Part shown: positions 52,737-61,691 of the stretch, piece after piece
Position numbering within the stretch: the stretch's first letter is position 1
Layout of the letters: every line of letters starts with the position of its first letter
Assembly: GCA_037439465.1 (NCBI GenBank)
Contig: JBBIVX010000016.1
Span: forward strand, 3,889 to 67,888
Length of the DNA: 64,000 bases
Direction of reading: 5' to 3'
Origin: Parasulfuritortus sp037439465
GTDB lineage: Bacteria > Pseudomonadota > Gammaproteobacteria > Burkholderiales > Thiobacillaceae
Made by a program: the position numbers and the translations under genes
The notes under the pieces: model-generated
Told to the model about the DNA's origin: nothing
The model's input: the letters and a program-made list of their open reading frames with translations, nothing else
Database searches by the model: none

Positions 52737-53377
52737 TGCCCGACACGGTGACGAAAACGGCAACGCACTTTTCGCCGGGCGGACGGTGTCTGCCTTGCCT
52801 CTGTGCCCCGCTGGCGCGCTGTCGGCGGCTTTATGCCTGGCTGCTGCTGGTGCTGGCCACGCCCTGCCTGGCGGTAGGCGGCATCCACGTCAAGGCCAAT
52901 ACGGGTTTCACCGGTGTCAGGATCGAGGCCGCCTCCTGGGTCGCCGCCGACACGGCCACCCTGTGGGAGACACTCACCGATTATGACCGCCTCGCCAGTT
53001 TCGTCCCAGACCTCAGGGCCTCCCGCCTGGTGTCTGCCCCCGGCCAACCCAAGCTGGTCGAGCAGCGGGCCGACGCCGGCCTGTTCGCCTTCGTCATGCC
53101 CGATCACGTGGTGCTCGCCATGGAGGAGCGGCCGCGCGGCTCGATCCGTTTCCATGCCGTCGCCGGCAACGTCGCCGCCATGCGTGGAGAATGGGTCATC
53201 GGCGACGACGGCGAGCGCGTCAAGCTGACCTACCGCGCCCATGTGGTGCCGTTGCTGCCGCCACCGCCGCTGCTGTCGGACAACCTCGTCGAGGCGGAGA
53301 TACGGCAACGCCTCGGTGCCGTGGTGCGCGAAGCGGAACGGCGTATGCAGATGAGGACGGCCGCCGGCAAATCCTGA
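52736..53377 (+). CDS. exported SRPBCC (START-like) domain protein
   Basis: 213 residues. An N-terminal signal or membrane helix (about 34-47, ending PCLAVGG) follows a basic, Cys-rich region with a charge pattern typical of an export signal. The rest resembles the polyketide cyclase/START (SRPBCC) fold: WETLTDYDRLASFVPDLRAS, ERPRGSIRFHAVAGN and PPPPLLSDNLVEAEIRQRL. This group binds hydrophobic ligands; the ligand is unknown. Its ATG overlaps the ferritin-like gene stop, so the two are translated together. Confidence 0.8.
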   Translation: MPDTVTKTATHFSPGGRCLPCLCAPLARCRRLYAWLLLVLATPCLAVGGIHVKANTGFTGVRIEAASWVAADTATLWETLTDYDRLASFVPDLRASRLVSAPGQPKLVEQRADAGLFAFVMPDHVVLAMEERPRGSIRFHAVAGNVAAMRGEWVIGDDGERVKLTYRAHVVPLLPPPPLLSDNLVEAEIRQRLGAVVREAERRMQMRTAAGKS

Positions 53378-53389
53378 GCCACTCGCCTG

Positions 53390-54709
53390 CTAGCCCGCCG
53401 CGACGGCGGACGGCCGGCGCGGGATCACCACGGCCGCCGCCAAACCGCCGCCCTGGCGGTCGCCAAGCCTCACCTGCCAGCCCTGGGCCGCGGCCAACTG
53501 GCGCACGATGGCAAGGCCGAGGCCGGAGCCGCCGGTATCGCGGCTGCGCGAATTCTCCAGACGGAAGAAGGGCTGGAACACCGCCTCCCGGTCTTTCTCG
53601 GGGATGCCGGGGCCGCGGTCCAATACCCACACCGTCACCGTCCCGTCGCCACATTCCAGCTCAATGTCAATGGGCCGGCCTTCGCCGTAACGGAGGGCAT
53701 TCTCGATCAGGTTGTTGACGACGCGGGCCAGCGCCCCTTCGCTCAGCTTGAGCCTACAAGGTGTCCGCCGTGCGTAGCGGATGTTCTCCGGATGGCTGCT
53801 GGCAGCAGCCAGATTGGCCAGCAGGACATCGACATCGACCTCCCTTTCATCCTCGCCCTTGAGTGAACGGGCGAAATCCAGCATACCGGCGATCAGCCGA
53901 TTCATCTCTTTCAGGTCCGCCTGCATCCGCTCGATGAGCGCGGGGTCGGCCTCATCGAGCATGGCCAGGGCCAGTTCCAGCCGGGTGATGGGGGTGCGCA
54001 GGTCGTGGGAGATGCCCGATAGCAGCACGGTGCGGTTTTCCAACAGGGACTGGACCTCATCGGCCATACGGTTGAAGGCGCCGGTCAGCGTCTTGAGCTC
54101 GGCCGCGCCGGTTTCCGGCAGTCGTTCCGGCAGTCGGCCCTGCCCTATCTCGGAGGCGGAGCGGGACAGCAGGCGCAAGCGGCGGGCAGTGGCGCGCGCC
54201 AAAATCAGCGCCGTCAGCAGGGTCAGCAGGGCGCCGCCGAGAAAGACCGCGCCGGCCTCCCAGGGGGCATCCAGCTCATAGCGATCGCGCAGAAACCCGA
54301 CCCGCAGAAGGTTGCCGGCCAACTGTATCTCAACCCAGGCCCAGGCCGGGTCCGGGCCCTGTTTTAAGGTCACCCGCTGACCGGTACGGGTACGCAGTGC
54401 ATCTTCCAGCAAAGTACCGAAATACCCGGCCGCGACCGGCGTCGGCAAGGCCTTGTCCACCTTGCCCAGTTCCAAATTGTGCTGCAGGAAAAGCTCGATT
54501 TCGTAGTCGGGCCGCGTCTCCGGCGGCAACTCCACCCAGGTCTGCGCGGCCAGCACCAGACGCGCGGCGAGGTCGTCGGCGGAGCGTTGCGCCAGCGGCG
54601 ATAGCACCGTATACCAGACGGCGTACAGGGCCGCCGACTGGGCAGCCAGGAAAACGACCAGCAGAATGGCCGCGGTACGGCCGAACAGGGTCTGGGGCAG
54701 AAGGTTCAA
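53390..54709 (-). CDS. EnvZ-like sensor histidine kinase
   Basis: 439 residues from a TTG that overlaps the upstream regulator stop (TTGA) and gives the typical opening NLLPQTLFGRTAAIL. Two transmembrane helices (about 12-32 and 153-175) enclose a periplasmic domain. A HAMP domain (about 180-230) precedes the HisKA domain with phosphoacceptor GISHDLRTPITRLELAL, and an HATPase_c domain with NNLIENALRYGEGR, DRGPGIP and GGSGLGLAIV. The HDLRTP context is the EnvZ/RstB pattern. A GTG at 54751 in frame would add 14 residues. Forms a two-component pair with the regulator. Confidence 0.9.
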   Translation of the reverse strand: MNLLPQTLFGRTAAILLVVFLAAQSAALYAVWYTVLSPLAQRSADDLAARLVLAAQTWVELPPETRPDYEIELFLQHNLELGKVDKALPTPVAAGYFGTLLEDALRTRTGQRVTLKQGPDPAWAWVEIQLAGNLLRVGFLRDRYELDAPWEAGAVFLGGALLTLLTALILARATARRLRLLSRSASEIGQGRLPERLPETGAAELKTLTGAFNRMADEVQSLLENRTVLLSGISHDLRTPITRLELALAMLDEADPALIERMQADLKEMNRLIAGMLDFARSLKGEDEREVDVDVLLANLAAASSHPENIRYARRTPCRLKLSEGALARVVNNLIENALRYGEGRPIDIELECGDGTVTVWVLDRGPGIPEKDREAVFQPFFRLENSRSRDTGGSGLGLAIVRQLAAAQGWQVRLGDRQGGGLAAAVVIPRRPSAVAAG

Positions 54710-55428
54710 ACCACTTTGCCCTTGGGCGCGAACAGGTAACCCTGCCCCCACACAGTGCGGATATAGACGGGGTTGGCCGCGTCCTCCTCGATCTTGCGCC
54801 GCAGCCGGGTCACCCTGACATCGATGGAGCGGTCGAAGGGATCGCGGTCGAAGCCCTTCAGCCAGTCCATGATCTGGTCGCGCGACAGGGCCCGGTTGGG
54901 GTGTTCCACGAATATCTTCAGCAGGGTGAACTCGGCATGGGTAAGCGTGATCTCGCCGCCGTCGCGTAACAACCGTTGCGCCGCCAGGTCAAGACGGAAA
55001 GGGCCGAAATCATAGTGCTCGATGTCTTCGCCGCCTGCCTTGTCGGCACCGCCGCCCCGGCGCAGCACGGCGCGCAGGCGGGCCAACAGCTCGCGTGGAT
55101 TGAATGGCTTGGCCAGGTAATCGTCGGCCCCAACCTCGAGACCGACGATGCGGTCGATGTCCTCGCCGCGCGCCGACAACATGATAACTGGCACATCCCG
55201 GTCGGCCTTTAACCGGCGGGTGAGCGCCAGGCCGTCTTCGCCGGGCAGCATCAGGTCCATGATCACGATGTCGGGCCGGAAGTCCGCCAGACGCGTGTCC
55301 ATCTCACGCCCATCGCGCGCCACCGCCACCTCCATGCCTTGTTTGACGAGGTAGTCACGTAGCAGATCGCGGATGCCGGCATCGTCATCCACCACCATGA
55401 CGCGGGGTTGCTGTATCGCTTCCATCAT
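54706..55428 (-). CDS. OmpR-family response regulator
   Basis: 240 residues from the ATG with GAGGGG upstream. Receiver domain with VMVVDDDAGIR, phosphorylation Asp in VIMDLMLPGEDG and Lys in YLAKPFNPRE, then a winged-helix OmpR/PhoB domain ending with ...LRRKIEEDAANPVYI and GYLFAPKG. Cognate kinase overlaps by 4 bp. The divergent gene for a small exported protein starts 99 bp away, and a direct repeat TTACA at 55451 and 55459 lies between them. Confidence 0.93.
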   Translation of the reverse strand: MMEAIQQPRVMVVDDDAGIRDLLRDYLVKQGMEVAVARDGREMDTRLADFRPDIVIMDLMLPGEDGLALTRRLKADRDVPVIMLSARGEDIDRIVGLEVGADDYLAKPFNPRELLARLRAVLRRGGGADKAGGEDIEHYDFGPFRLDLAAQRLLRDGGEITLTHAEFTLLKIFVEHPNRALSRDQIMDWLKGFDRDPFDRSIDVRVTRLRRKIEEDAANPVYIRTVWGQGYLFAPKGKVV

Positions 55429-55450
55429 CGCCCCTCGATGAAACACTCCG

Positions 55451-55463
55451 TTACAAATTTACA
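55451..55463 (+). promoter_or_regulatory. possible response-regulator direct repeat
   Basis: Two TTACA copies 8 bp apart (starts 55451 and 55459), inside GTTACAAATTTACAG, in the 99-bp gap between the OmpR-family regulator and the divergent exported protein gene. OmpR-type regulators bind direct repeats, but usual spacing is 10-11 bp, and E. coli RstA uses a GTTACA half. Only a suggestion. Confidence 0.3.
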
Positions 55464-55527
55464 GCATGCGGAAACCGACGCGAAACGGTGCCGACCTATC
55501 GTGTGTAGCGTGGAAAGGAGAAATGCC

Positions 55528-55926
55528 ATGAACACCATCCGCGAACTGTTGTTGGTCACCTGCGCCATCGTAGCCAGCGGTTCTGCCGCCGCCAGCGATT
55601 ATGGCGTTTTCACGGGCAAGTATATCGGCCCGCTGGCGGAATTGAGTGCCGAAGAGCGTGCCTGGTTCCATTCCCACTGGCAGCAGATGTCGCCCGAGGA
55701 ACGTGACGCCGTGCGCCGCAAGCTACGCCGGGAATGGCGCGACACCCCGCCCGAGGAAAGGCAGAAGCACCGCCAGGAGCTGGCCGACCGCCTGCGCGGC
55801 AGGCCCGGCTTCGTCCCTCCGCCCGGACCGGGCTGGAAAGCGCGCCAGGAAGACGGCTATGGCCAAGGCTACGAGACCCGCGAATGGGATTACCGCGGCG
55901 GCGAACGTGGCCGCGACCGCCGCTGA
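55528..55926 (+). CDS. small exported DUF3106-like protein
   Basis: 132 residues from an ATG after an AAGGAG site; in-frame codons further upstream are not used. Signal peptide about 1-24 (GSAAASD). The mature part has tandem helical repeats SAEERAWFHSHW and SPEERDAVRRKLRR and TPPEERQKHRQEL, resembling DUF3106 and the Spy/CpxP type of periplasmic protein, then a Pro/Gly/Arg-rich tail. May be a periplasmic chaperone or sensor of envelope stress; divergent from the regulator gene that may control it. Confidence 0.75.
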   Translation: MNTIRELLLVTCAIVASGSAAASDYGVFTGKYIGPLAELSAEERAWFHSHWQQMSPEERDAVRRKLRREWRDTPPEERQKHRQELADRLRGRPGFVPPPGPGWKARQEDGYGQGYETREWDYRGGERGRDRR

Positions 55927-55978
55927 AACGATCATCGCCGCGCCTTATCACATCATCATTTTTTCCAAGGAGTACGCC

Positions 55979-56515
55979 ATGAAAACCACCCAACTGCTCA
56001 CCGCCATCGCCCTCACCCTGGCCGCCGCCGGCGCACTGGCCGGTCCCTACCGGCCGGCACCGCAGCCTATCCAGTTCACCGATACGGCGCGCGTCATCTC
56101 CAGCACGCCGGTCTATGACGAATTCAACGAGCCCCGCCGCGAATGTTGGAGCGAACGCAGCGGCTATGCCTATGAATCGCGCGACCGCTCTTATGGCGGC
56201 GCCATCATGGGCGCCATAGTTGGTGGCGTCATCGGCCATCAGTTCGGAAAGGGTGGCGGCAAGGATGCCGCCACGGCAGCGGGAGCCGCCATCGGCGCCG
56301 TGACCGGCGATAACATCGACAACGACGATCGGGTCGTCCGCCGCCGGCCGGTGTTCGAGGAACGTTGCCGGACGGTCGACAACTGGTCGCGCCGCATCAC
56401 CGGCTACGACGTGGTCTATCGCTATCAGGGCAATGAATACACCACCTTCCTGCCGCGTGACCCCGGTCCCACATTGCGTCTACGGGTAAACGTCAGCGTC
56501 GCCGAACGCTGGTAA
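55979..56515 (+). CDS. glycine-zipper outer-membrane-type protein (17-kDa antigen-like)
   Basis: 178 residues with AAGGAG ahead of the ATG. Signal peptide about 1-22 (cut after ALA). A glycine zipper covers about 80-120, YGGAIMGAIVGGVIGHQFGK and AATAAGAAIGAVTGD, as in the rickettsial 17-kDa surface antigen family. Conserved Cys residues occur on both sides (RRECWSERSG and EERCRTVDNW). Probably an envelope protein; function unknown. 52 bp after the DUF3106-like gene, and followed by a strong hairpin. Confidence 0.82.
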   Translation: MKTTQLLTAIALTLAAAGALAGPYRPAPQPIQFTDTARVISSTPVYDEFNEPRRECWSERSGYAYESRDRSYGGAIMGAIVGGVIGHQFGKGGGKDAATAAGAAIGAVTGDNIDNDDRVVRRRPVFEERCRTVDNWSRRITGYDVVYRYQGNEYTTFLPRDPGPTLRLRVNVSVAERW

Positions 56516-56530
56516 CCCTGTCTTTCGAAC

Positions 56531-56565
56531 GCGCCCGCCCTCGCCGATCTTGGAAGGGCGGGCGC
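56531..56565 (+). terminator. strong terminator-like hairpin
   Basis: Perfect 11-bp arms GCGCCCGCCCT/AGGGCGGGCGC with a 13-nt loop, 15 nt after the glycine-zipper gene stop, followed by ATGTTGTT. The best terminator candidate in the window. Confidence 0.65.
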
Positions 56566-56611
56566 ATGTTGTTACAGTGCAGTCCCGTTCGCCAGCCCAT
56601 GATCCAAGAGC

Positions 56612-58543
56612 GTGCTGCACAAAATCTGGCTTTTACTGCTACTCGCGGTATGCGCGTCAGGGGTTGTCCACGCGTCGCCGGACAGCGAGTTCCTGGCGGC
56701 CAGGGAGGCTTACGCCAAGGGGCGCATCGACCAGTTCGAGCGTCATGCCGCGCGCGTTCCGGATCATTATCTGCTGGCGCCCTACCTGAGTTATTGGCGG
56801 CTGAAAAGCCGGACGACCGCCGCCGACGAATGGGTGGCCTACGCCCAAAAATTGGCGGACAGTCCACTGTCCGAGCGGGTATGGCATGACCTCGCCCGCT
56901 TTTATGGCAAGAATGAGGACTGGCCGGGCTTTCGCGCCGCTGCCGCGCACGTGGCCAAGCCCGACCGGGAGCTGAACTGTTTTCAACTGCGCGCCCGCCT
57001 CGCACAAGGCGACGAGAAGGCGGTACGGGAAGGGATCGATCTCTACCGTGTCTCCCAGGACCTGCCCGCCGCCTGCGATCCGCTGTTCACATCCATGGAT
57101 GCGCAAGGACTCCTTACCCCGGATATCCGCCTGGCCCGGCTGCGCCTCGCCCTCGCGGCCGGCAACCTGCGCCTTGGCCGCACAATACTGGCCGGCCTGC
57201 CCGCCGACACCCGCCCCGACCCGGCCCTGCTGACCCTGGCGCAACGCGACCCGGACCGCCTCCTCGACACCGTGCAGGACACCGCCGCCGCCCGCGAAAT
57301 CGTCCTCTACGCCCTGGCGCAAAAGGCCAAGAACAGCCCGGAACAGGCTGCCGCCCGCTGGGAGAGAAATCTCGCGGCCTACCCCGAGCCGATCCAGCAA
57401 CACGGCTGGGGAGTCATTGCCCTGGCGGCAGCCCAAGTCCATTCTCCCCAGGCGGTGACGTGGTTCCTGCAGGCGCGCGATCAACTGAGCGATACTCAGC
57501 GTCTGTGGAAGGTACGCACCATGTTGCGCGCGGGGCGCTGGCTGGATATCTTCCAAAGCATCGTCACCCTGCCACCGGCGGTACAGGAGGAAGCGGTGTG
57601 GCGCTACTGGAAGGCGCGTTCCCTCAAGGCGATGAATGCCAACCTGCCAGCCAACCAGGCGTTCGCGCGGTTGTCGCAAGAGTTTCACTACTATGGGCTG
57701 CTGGCCAACGAGGAACTGCCGGTTCGTCTGGAGACGCGATCTGCCGCCTATCAGCCCAGTGCGGCGGAGATGGCCCTGGCCCGGCAGTCGGCCGGCCTCG
57801 CCCGCGCCCTGCTCCTGCATAAGCTCGATCTCAATGTCGACGCCGTGACCGAGTGGGATTGGGCACTGAAGTCCTTCGATGATCCACAGCTATTGGCCGC
57901 GGCCGAGTTGGCGCGGCAGGCCCAGTGGTATGACCGGGCCATCATCACGGCCGAGAAAACACGCGAAACGCACAGTCTGGATTTGCGCTACCTGACCCCT
58001 TACCGTGACCTGGCCGAGGCCTATGCCCGCCGCAACGGTCTCGACCCGGCCTGGGTGTATGGCCTGATGCGGCAGGAATCGCGTTTTGTCGATGCCGCCC
58101 GCTCCGGCGTCGGCGCCCAGGGGCTGATGCAGATCATGCCCGCCACGGCCAAGTGGATCGCCCGCCAGATGGGGCTGGACCGCCGGGCACACGCCAGGAT
58201 GAACGACCCGGAGGCCAATATCCGCTTTGGCACCTATTACCTCAAGCGCGTCCTCGACAGCCTGCAAGGCTCGCCCGTGCTGGCTACTGCCGGCTACAAC
58301 GCCGGACCGGGGCGGGCCCGCAAATGGCAGGCCGAAACGCCGCTGGAAGGGGCCGTATACGTGGAAAGCATCCCCTTCGCCGAGACCCGTGAATACGTCA
58401 AGAAGGTGCTGGCCAATGCCATGTTCTACAGTCAGCGCCTGGGCTTGCCGGACAATCGCCTCAAGGACAGGCTGGGCACCATACCGGCTCGCGCCACCAA
58501 GGCCGCCTTGGCGGCGGCGCCGGACGCCACCACCGTTCCCTGA
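56612..58543 (+). CDS. Slt70-type lytic murein transglycosylase
   Basis: 643 residues with a GTG start and a signal peptide (about 1-22). A long alpha-helical superhelix (about 30-450) is followed by the transglycosylase domain with catalytic Glu in MRQESRFVDAARSGVGAQGLM and ATAGYNAGPGRARKW. It cleaves peptidoglycan glycan strands in the periplasm to make anhydro-muropeptides. Size and order match E. coli Slt70. It begins the plus-strand run with the NDUFA9-like and cca genes, a common betaproteobacterial order. Confidence 0.92.
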   Translation: MLHKIWLLLLLAVCASGVVHASPDSEFLAAREAYAKGRIDQFERHAARVPDHYLLAPYLSYWRLKSRTTAADEWVAYAQKLADSPLSERVWHDLARFYGKNEDWPGFRAAAAHVAKPDRELNCFQLRARLAQGDEKAVREGIDLYRVSQDLPAACDPLFTSMDAQGLLTPDIRLARLRLALAAGNLRLGRTILAGLPADTRPDPALLTLAQRDPDRLLDTVQDTAAAREIVLYALAQKAKNSPEQAAARWERNLAAYPEPIQQHGWGVIALAAAQVHSPQAVTWFLQARDQLSDTQRLWKVRTMLRAGRWLDIFQSIVTLPPAVQEEAVWRYWKARSLKAMNANLPANQAFARLSQEFHYYGLLANEELPVRLETRSAAYQPSAAEMALARQSAGLARALLLHKLDLNVDAVTEWDWALKSFDDPQLLAAAELARQAQWYDRAIITAEKTRETHSLDLRYLTPYRDLAEAYARRNGLDPAWVYGLMRQESRFVDAARSGVGAQGLMQIMPATAKWIARQMGLDRRAHARMNDPEANIRFGTYYLKRVLDSLQGSPVLATAGYNAGPGRARKWQAETPLEGAVYVESIPFAETREYVKKVLANAMFYSQRLGLPDNRLKDRLGTIPARATKAALAAAPDATTVP

Positions 58544-58622
58544 GGCATTTACTGCCAGCGCGGCATTGCCTGCGGCATAATCGTCGCCATATTTTTGATT
58601 CATCCATCAACCCTGAAAAACC

Positions 58623-59570
58623 ATGGCAAACAAAAAAATCTGTCTGCTCGGCGGTGGCGGCTTCGTCGGCCATCATCTGGCCAGCCTGCTCGCCGAGCAT
58701 GGCCATACGATCACCATCCCCAGCCGGCGGCGGGAGCAGGTCAAGGATTTGCTGGTGCTGCCCGGCGTCGAGGTAGTGGAAACCGATATTCACGACCCAA
58801 CCCGGCTCGCCGCGCTGGTCGCCGGTCATGACGCGGTCATCAACCTGGTGGGCATTCTGCATGGCGACCACAAGGCCTTCATCCACGCCCACGTCAAACT
58901 GCCGCATAAAGCGATGTCCGCCTGCCGGGCGACCGGCGTGCAACGCTACCTGCACATGAGCGCCCTGGGCGCCGACCCCGCCTCACAAAGTTTTTATCAA
59001 CATAGCAAAGGCGAGGGCGAGCGGCTGGTGCTGGAATCCGCCCGGTCCCATGATCTCAACGTCACAGTATTCCGGCCATCGGTCATCTTTGGTCCTGGTG
59101 ACAGCTTTCTCAATCTGTTCGCCGATCTGCTGCGGCTGACGCCTATCGTCCCCCTGGCCAATGCCCGCGCCCGCTTCCAACCGGTACACGTGATCGATGT
59201 GGCGCGGGCCTTTGCCGACAGCCTCGACGACCCCGCCACCTTCGGCCAGGCCTACAACCTGTGCGGGCCCAAGGCCTATACCCTGGAAGAGCTGGTCGGG
59301 CTGGTCGCTCGCACTCTGGAGCTGAAACGACTCATCCTGCCGCTCGGTCCCGGCGCCAGCCTGTTTTTCGCCCGCGCCATGGAGTTGAAACCCGGTCGCA
59401 AACTGATGACCCGCGACAATCATTACGCGATGCAGGTGGACAACGTCTGCCCGGAAGGTTTCCCTGCCCGTTTCGGGCAGCCGCTGGCGCTGGAAGCGAG
59501 CCTGGACTATCTCATCCAGGCCGGTCCGCAGCGCAGCTTTGACCGCTATCGCGACCTGGCCGGTCGCTAA
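58623..59570 (+). CDS. NAD(P)-binding protein of the NDUFA9 (complex I accessory) family
   Basis: 315 residues. Rossmann start ICLLGGGGFVGHHLASLLAEHG; the SDR Tyr-Lys pair reads SFYQHSKGEGER. The best-known relative is NDUFA9 of mitochondrial complex I, an extended-SDR without proven catalysis. In bacteria these proteins are annotated as complex I NDUFA9 subunit family, but no nuo gene is near here. The C-terminal part has a hydrophobic stretch that may associate with membrane. Begins 79 bp after the transglycosylase. Confidence 0.87.
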   Translation: MANKKICLLGGGGFVGHHLASLLAEHGHTITIPSRRREQVKDLLVLPGVEVVETDIHDPTRLAALVAGHDAVINLVGILHGDHKAFIHAHVKLPHKAMSACRATGVQRYLHMSALGADPASQSFYQHSKGEGERLVLESARSHDLNVTVFRPSVIFGPGDSFLNLFADLLRLTPIVPLANARARFQPVHVIDVARAFADSLDDPATFGQAYNLCGPKAYTLEELVGLVARTLELKRLILPLGPGASLFFARAMELKPGRKLMTRDNHYAMQVDNVCPEGFPARFGQPLALEASLDYLIQAGPQRSFDRYRDLAGR

Positions 59571-59581
59571 AACCGCCTGAC

Positions 59582-60814
59582 ATGGACCCCTTGCCCGCCC
59601 ACGTCCGGGTCTATACGGTGGGCGGCGCCGTGCGCGACCGTCTGCTTGGGCGGCCCGTCATGGACCTGGACCATGTCGTGGTGGGCGCCACGCCGGAAGA
59701 GATGGGTCGGCGGGGGTTCACGCCGGTGGGCAAGGATTTCCCGGTGTTTCTGCACCCAGAAACCCACGAGGAATACGCCCTCGCCCGAACGGAGAGAAAG
59801 AGCGGGCGGGGGTACAAGGGCTTCACCATCCAGGCGACACCCGATGTCACCCTCGAACAGGACCTCGGCCGCCGCGACCTCACCATCAACGCCATGGCCC
59901 TGGATGCGGATGGCGGGCTTATCGACCCCTATGGCGGCCAAGCCGACCTGGCGGCGCGGCGGTTGCGCCATGTCAGCCCCGCCTTTGCCGAGGACCCGGT
60001 GCGCATCCTGCGGGTGGCACGCTTCTCCGCCCGCTTCGCCGACTTCAGCGTGGCGCCGGAGACCATGGCTCTGATGCGCGCCATGGTGGACGACGGCGAG
60101 GTGGACGCGCTGGTGCCGGAGCGTGTCTGGCAGGAACTGGCGCGCGGTCTGATGGAAGCCACCCCCTCGCGTCTCATCCGCGTGCTGCGCCAATGCGGCG
60201 CCCTCGCCAGGCTGCTGCCCGAGCTCGACTGTCTGTTCGGCGTGCCCCAGCAGAGCCGGCATCATCCTGAGGTGGACACCGGCGAACACGTGCTCCGGGT
60301 GGTGGATGTCACCGCGGCCAGCGGCGACGCGCTGCCAGTACGGCTGGCCGCCCTGCTGCATGACTTGGGCAAAGGGACCACGCCGCCTGAGCAGTGGCCG
60401 CGCCATTATGGTCACGAGGCACGTGGCGTCGCCCTGGCCAGGGCGGTCTGCGAACGTCTGCGCGCCCCTGCCGACTGCCGCGAACTGGCCATGCTGGTGG
60501 CGCGCGAGCACGGCAACGCGCACCAGGCGGGAGAACTGGATGCCGCCGCGCTGGCGGACCTGTTGGAACGGACCGATGCCCTCCGCCGGCCGCAGCGTTT
60601 CGGCGACTTCTTGCGCGCCTGCACGGCGGACTTCCTGGGGCGCGACGGTTTTGCAGAGCGGCCTTACCCCCAGGCGGACAGGCTGCGCGCCGCCCTCGCC
60701 GCCGCCCAGTCGGTGGACGCCGGCGCCATTGCCCACGCCGCGCCGGCCGGCGGCATCCCCCAGGCGATACGCGCGGCACGCATCGCCGCCATCGCTGCCT
60801 TGCGATTGCCATGA
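59582..60814 (+). CDS. cca: tRNA nucleotidyltransferase (CCA-adding), with HD domain
   Basis: 410 residues, the multifunctional gamma/beta type (E. coli 412). It adds or repairs the 3' CCA of tRNA. The class II nucleotidyltransferase head begins VYTVGGAVRDRLLGRPVMDLDHVV, with the DxD acids, followed by RRDLTINAMALDADG. A C-terminal HD domain is seen as ALLHDLGKGTTP and HYGHEARG, giving phosphatase and 2',3'-cyclic phosphodiesterase activity in the family. Ends in an ATGA overlap with the radical SAM gene. Confidence 0.95.
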   Translation: MDPLPAHVRVYTVGGAVRDRLLGRPVMDLDHVVVGATPEEMGRRGFTPVGKDFPVFLHPETHEEYALARTERKSGRGYKGFTIQATPDVTLEQDLGRRDLTINAMALDADGGLIDPYGGQADLAARRLRHVSPAFAEDPVRILRVARFSARFADFSVAPETMALMRAMVDDGEVDALVPERVWQELARGLMEATPSRLIRVLRQCGALARLLPELDCLFGVPQQSRHHPEVDTGEHVLRVVDVTAASGDALPVRLAALLHDLGKGTTPPEQWPRHYGHEARGVALARAVCERLRAPADCRELAMLVAREHGNAHQAGELDAAALADLLERTDALRRPQRFGDFLRACTADFLGRDGFAERPYPQADRLRAALAAAQSVDAGAIAHAAPAGGIPQAIRAARIAAIAALRLP

Positions 60815-61671
60815 GCGGGCCGAGATTGTCTCTCGACACCCACCACCACAACCGCGACGTGATGGGCCTGAAATACGTCTATCCGGTGGTTTCGCGCCGC
60901 GCCGGCGGCGTTTCCGTGGGCATCAATCTCAATCCCAACAATGCCTGCAATTGGCGCTGCCTCTACTGCCAGGTCCCCGGCCTGCGGCGGGGTGGCCCGC
61001 CGCCTATCGATCTGGCGCGGCTGGAAAGCGAATTGCGGACTATGTTGGCGGCGCTGGTGCAGGGCGATTTCATGCAAACAGCGGTGCCGGCATCGATGCG
61101 CCGGTTCAGCGACATTGCCTTGTCCGGCAATGGCGAGCCGACCAGTGCGCCGGAGTTCCCCCAGGTCGTTGCCCTGATCGGCCGCTGTCTGGCGGAATTC
61201 GATCTCAAAGGGCGGGTAAAGCTGGTGTTGATCAGCAACGGCAGCTTGATGCACAGGGCCTATGTACAGGCGGGCCTCGCCATCCTGAAACAACTGGGAG
61301 GCGAAGTCTGGTTCAAGCTGGATCGGGCCACGGCGGCGGGGATGCGTGCCATCAACGGCACGCAAACGACGCCGGCGCAAGTGCTGCGCCGTCTAAAAAT
61401 CTGTGCCGGCCTTTGCCCGACCTGGCTGCAAACCTGTGTTTTCAGTCTCGACGGCCAACCGCCGCCGGAGGAGGAGATTGCCGCCTATCTCGCCTTTCTC
61501 GGCGCGGCCGGAACAGCCGGCATTCCCCTGCAAGGGGTGCTGCTCTATGGTCTGGCGCGCGCGCCGGCGCAACCCGAGGCCCCGCGTCTTGGCAACCTGC
61601 CCGTCGCTTGGCTCGATGCCCTGGCCGACCGTATCCGGACGAGTGGACTGGCGGTCCGCATCCATCCCTGA
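60811..61671 (+). CDS. radical SAM protein, function unknown
   Basis: 286 residues. Radical SAM cluster CNWRCLYC (CxxxCxxC) near 50 and the SAM-binding GEP motif as SGNGEPT near 108. A characteristic opening region, LSLDTHHHNRDVMGLKYVYPVVSRR, precedes the cluster. It lacks an added SPASM or Cys-rich C-terminal extension, so it may be an RNA or peptide modifier, but substrate is not known. Overlaps cca by 4 bp, pointing to a tRNA-linked role as a weak hint. Confidence 0.82.
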   Translation: MSGPRLSLDTHHHNRDVMGLKYVYPVVSRRAGGVSVGINLNPNNACNWRCLYCQVPGLRRGGPPPIDLARLESELRTMLAALVQGDFMQTAVPASMRRFSDIALSGNGEPTSAPEFPQVVALIGRCLAEFDLKGRVKLVLISNGSLMHRAYVQAGLAILKQLGGEVWFKLDRATAAGMRAINGTQTTPAQVLRRLKICAGLCPTWLQTCVFSLDGQPPPEEEIAAYLAFLGAAGTAGIPLQGVLLYGLARAPAQPEAPRLGNLPVAWLDALADRIRTSGLAVRIHP

Positions 61672-61691
61672 CAGCGGCCGACAGGCCACTC

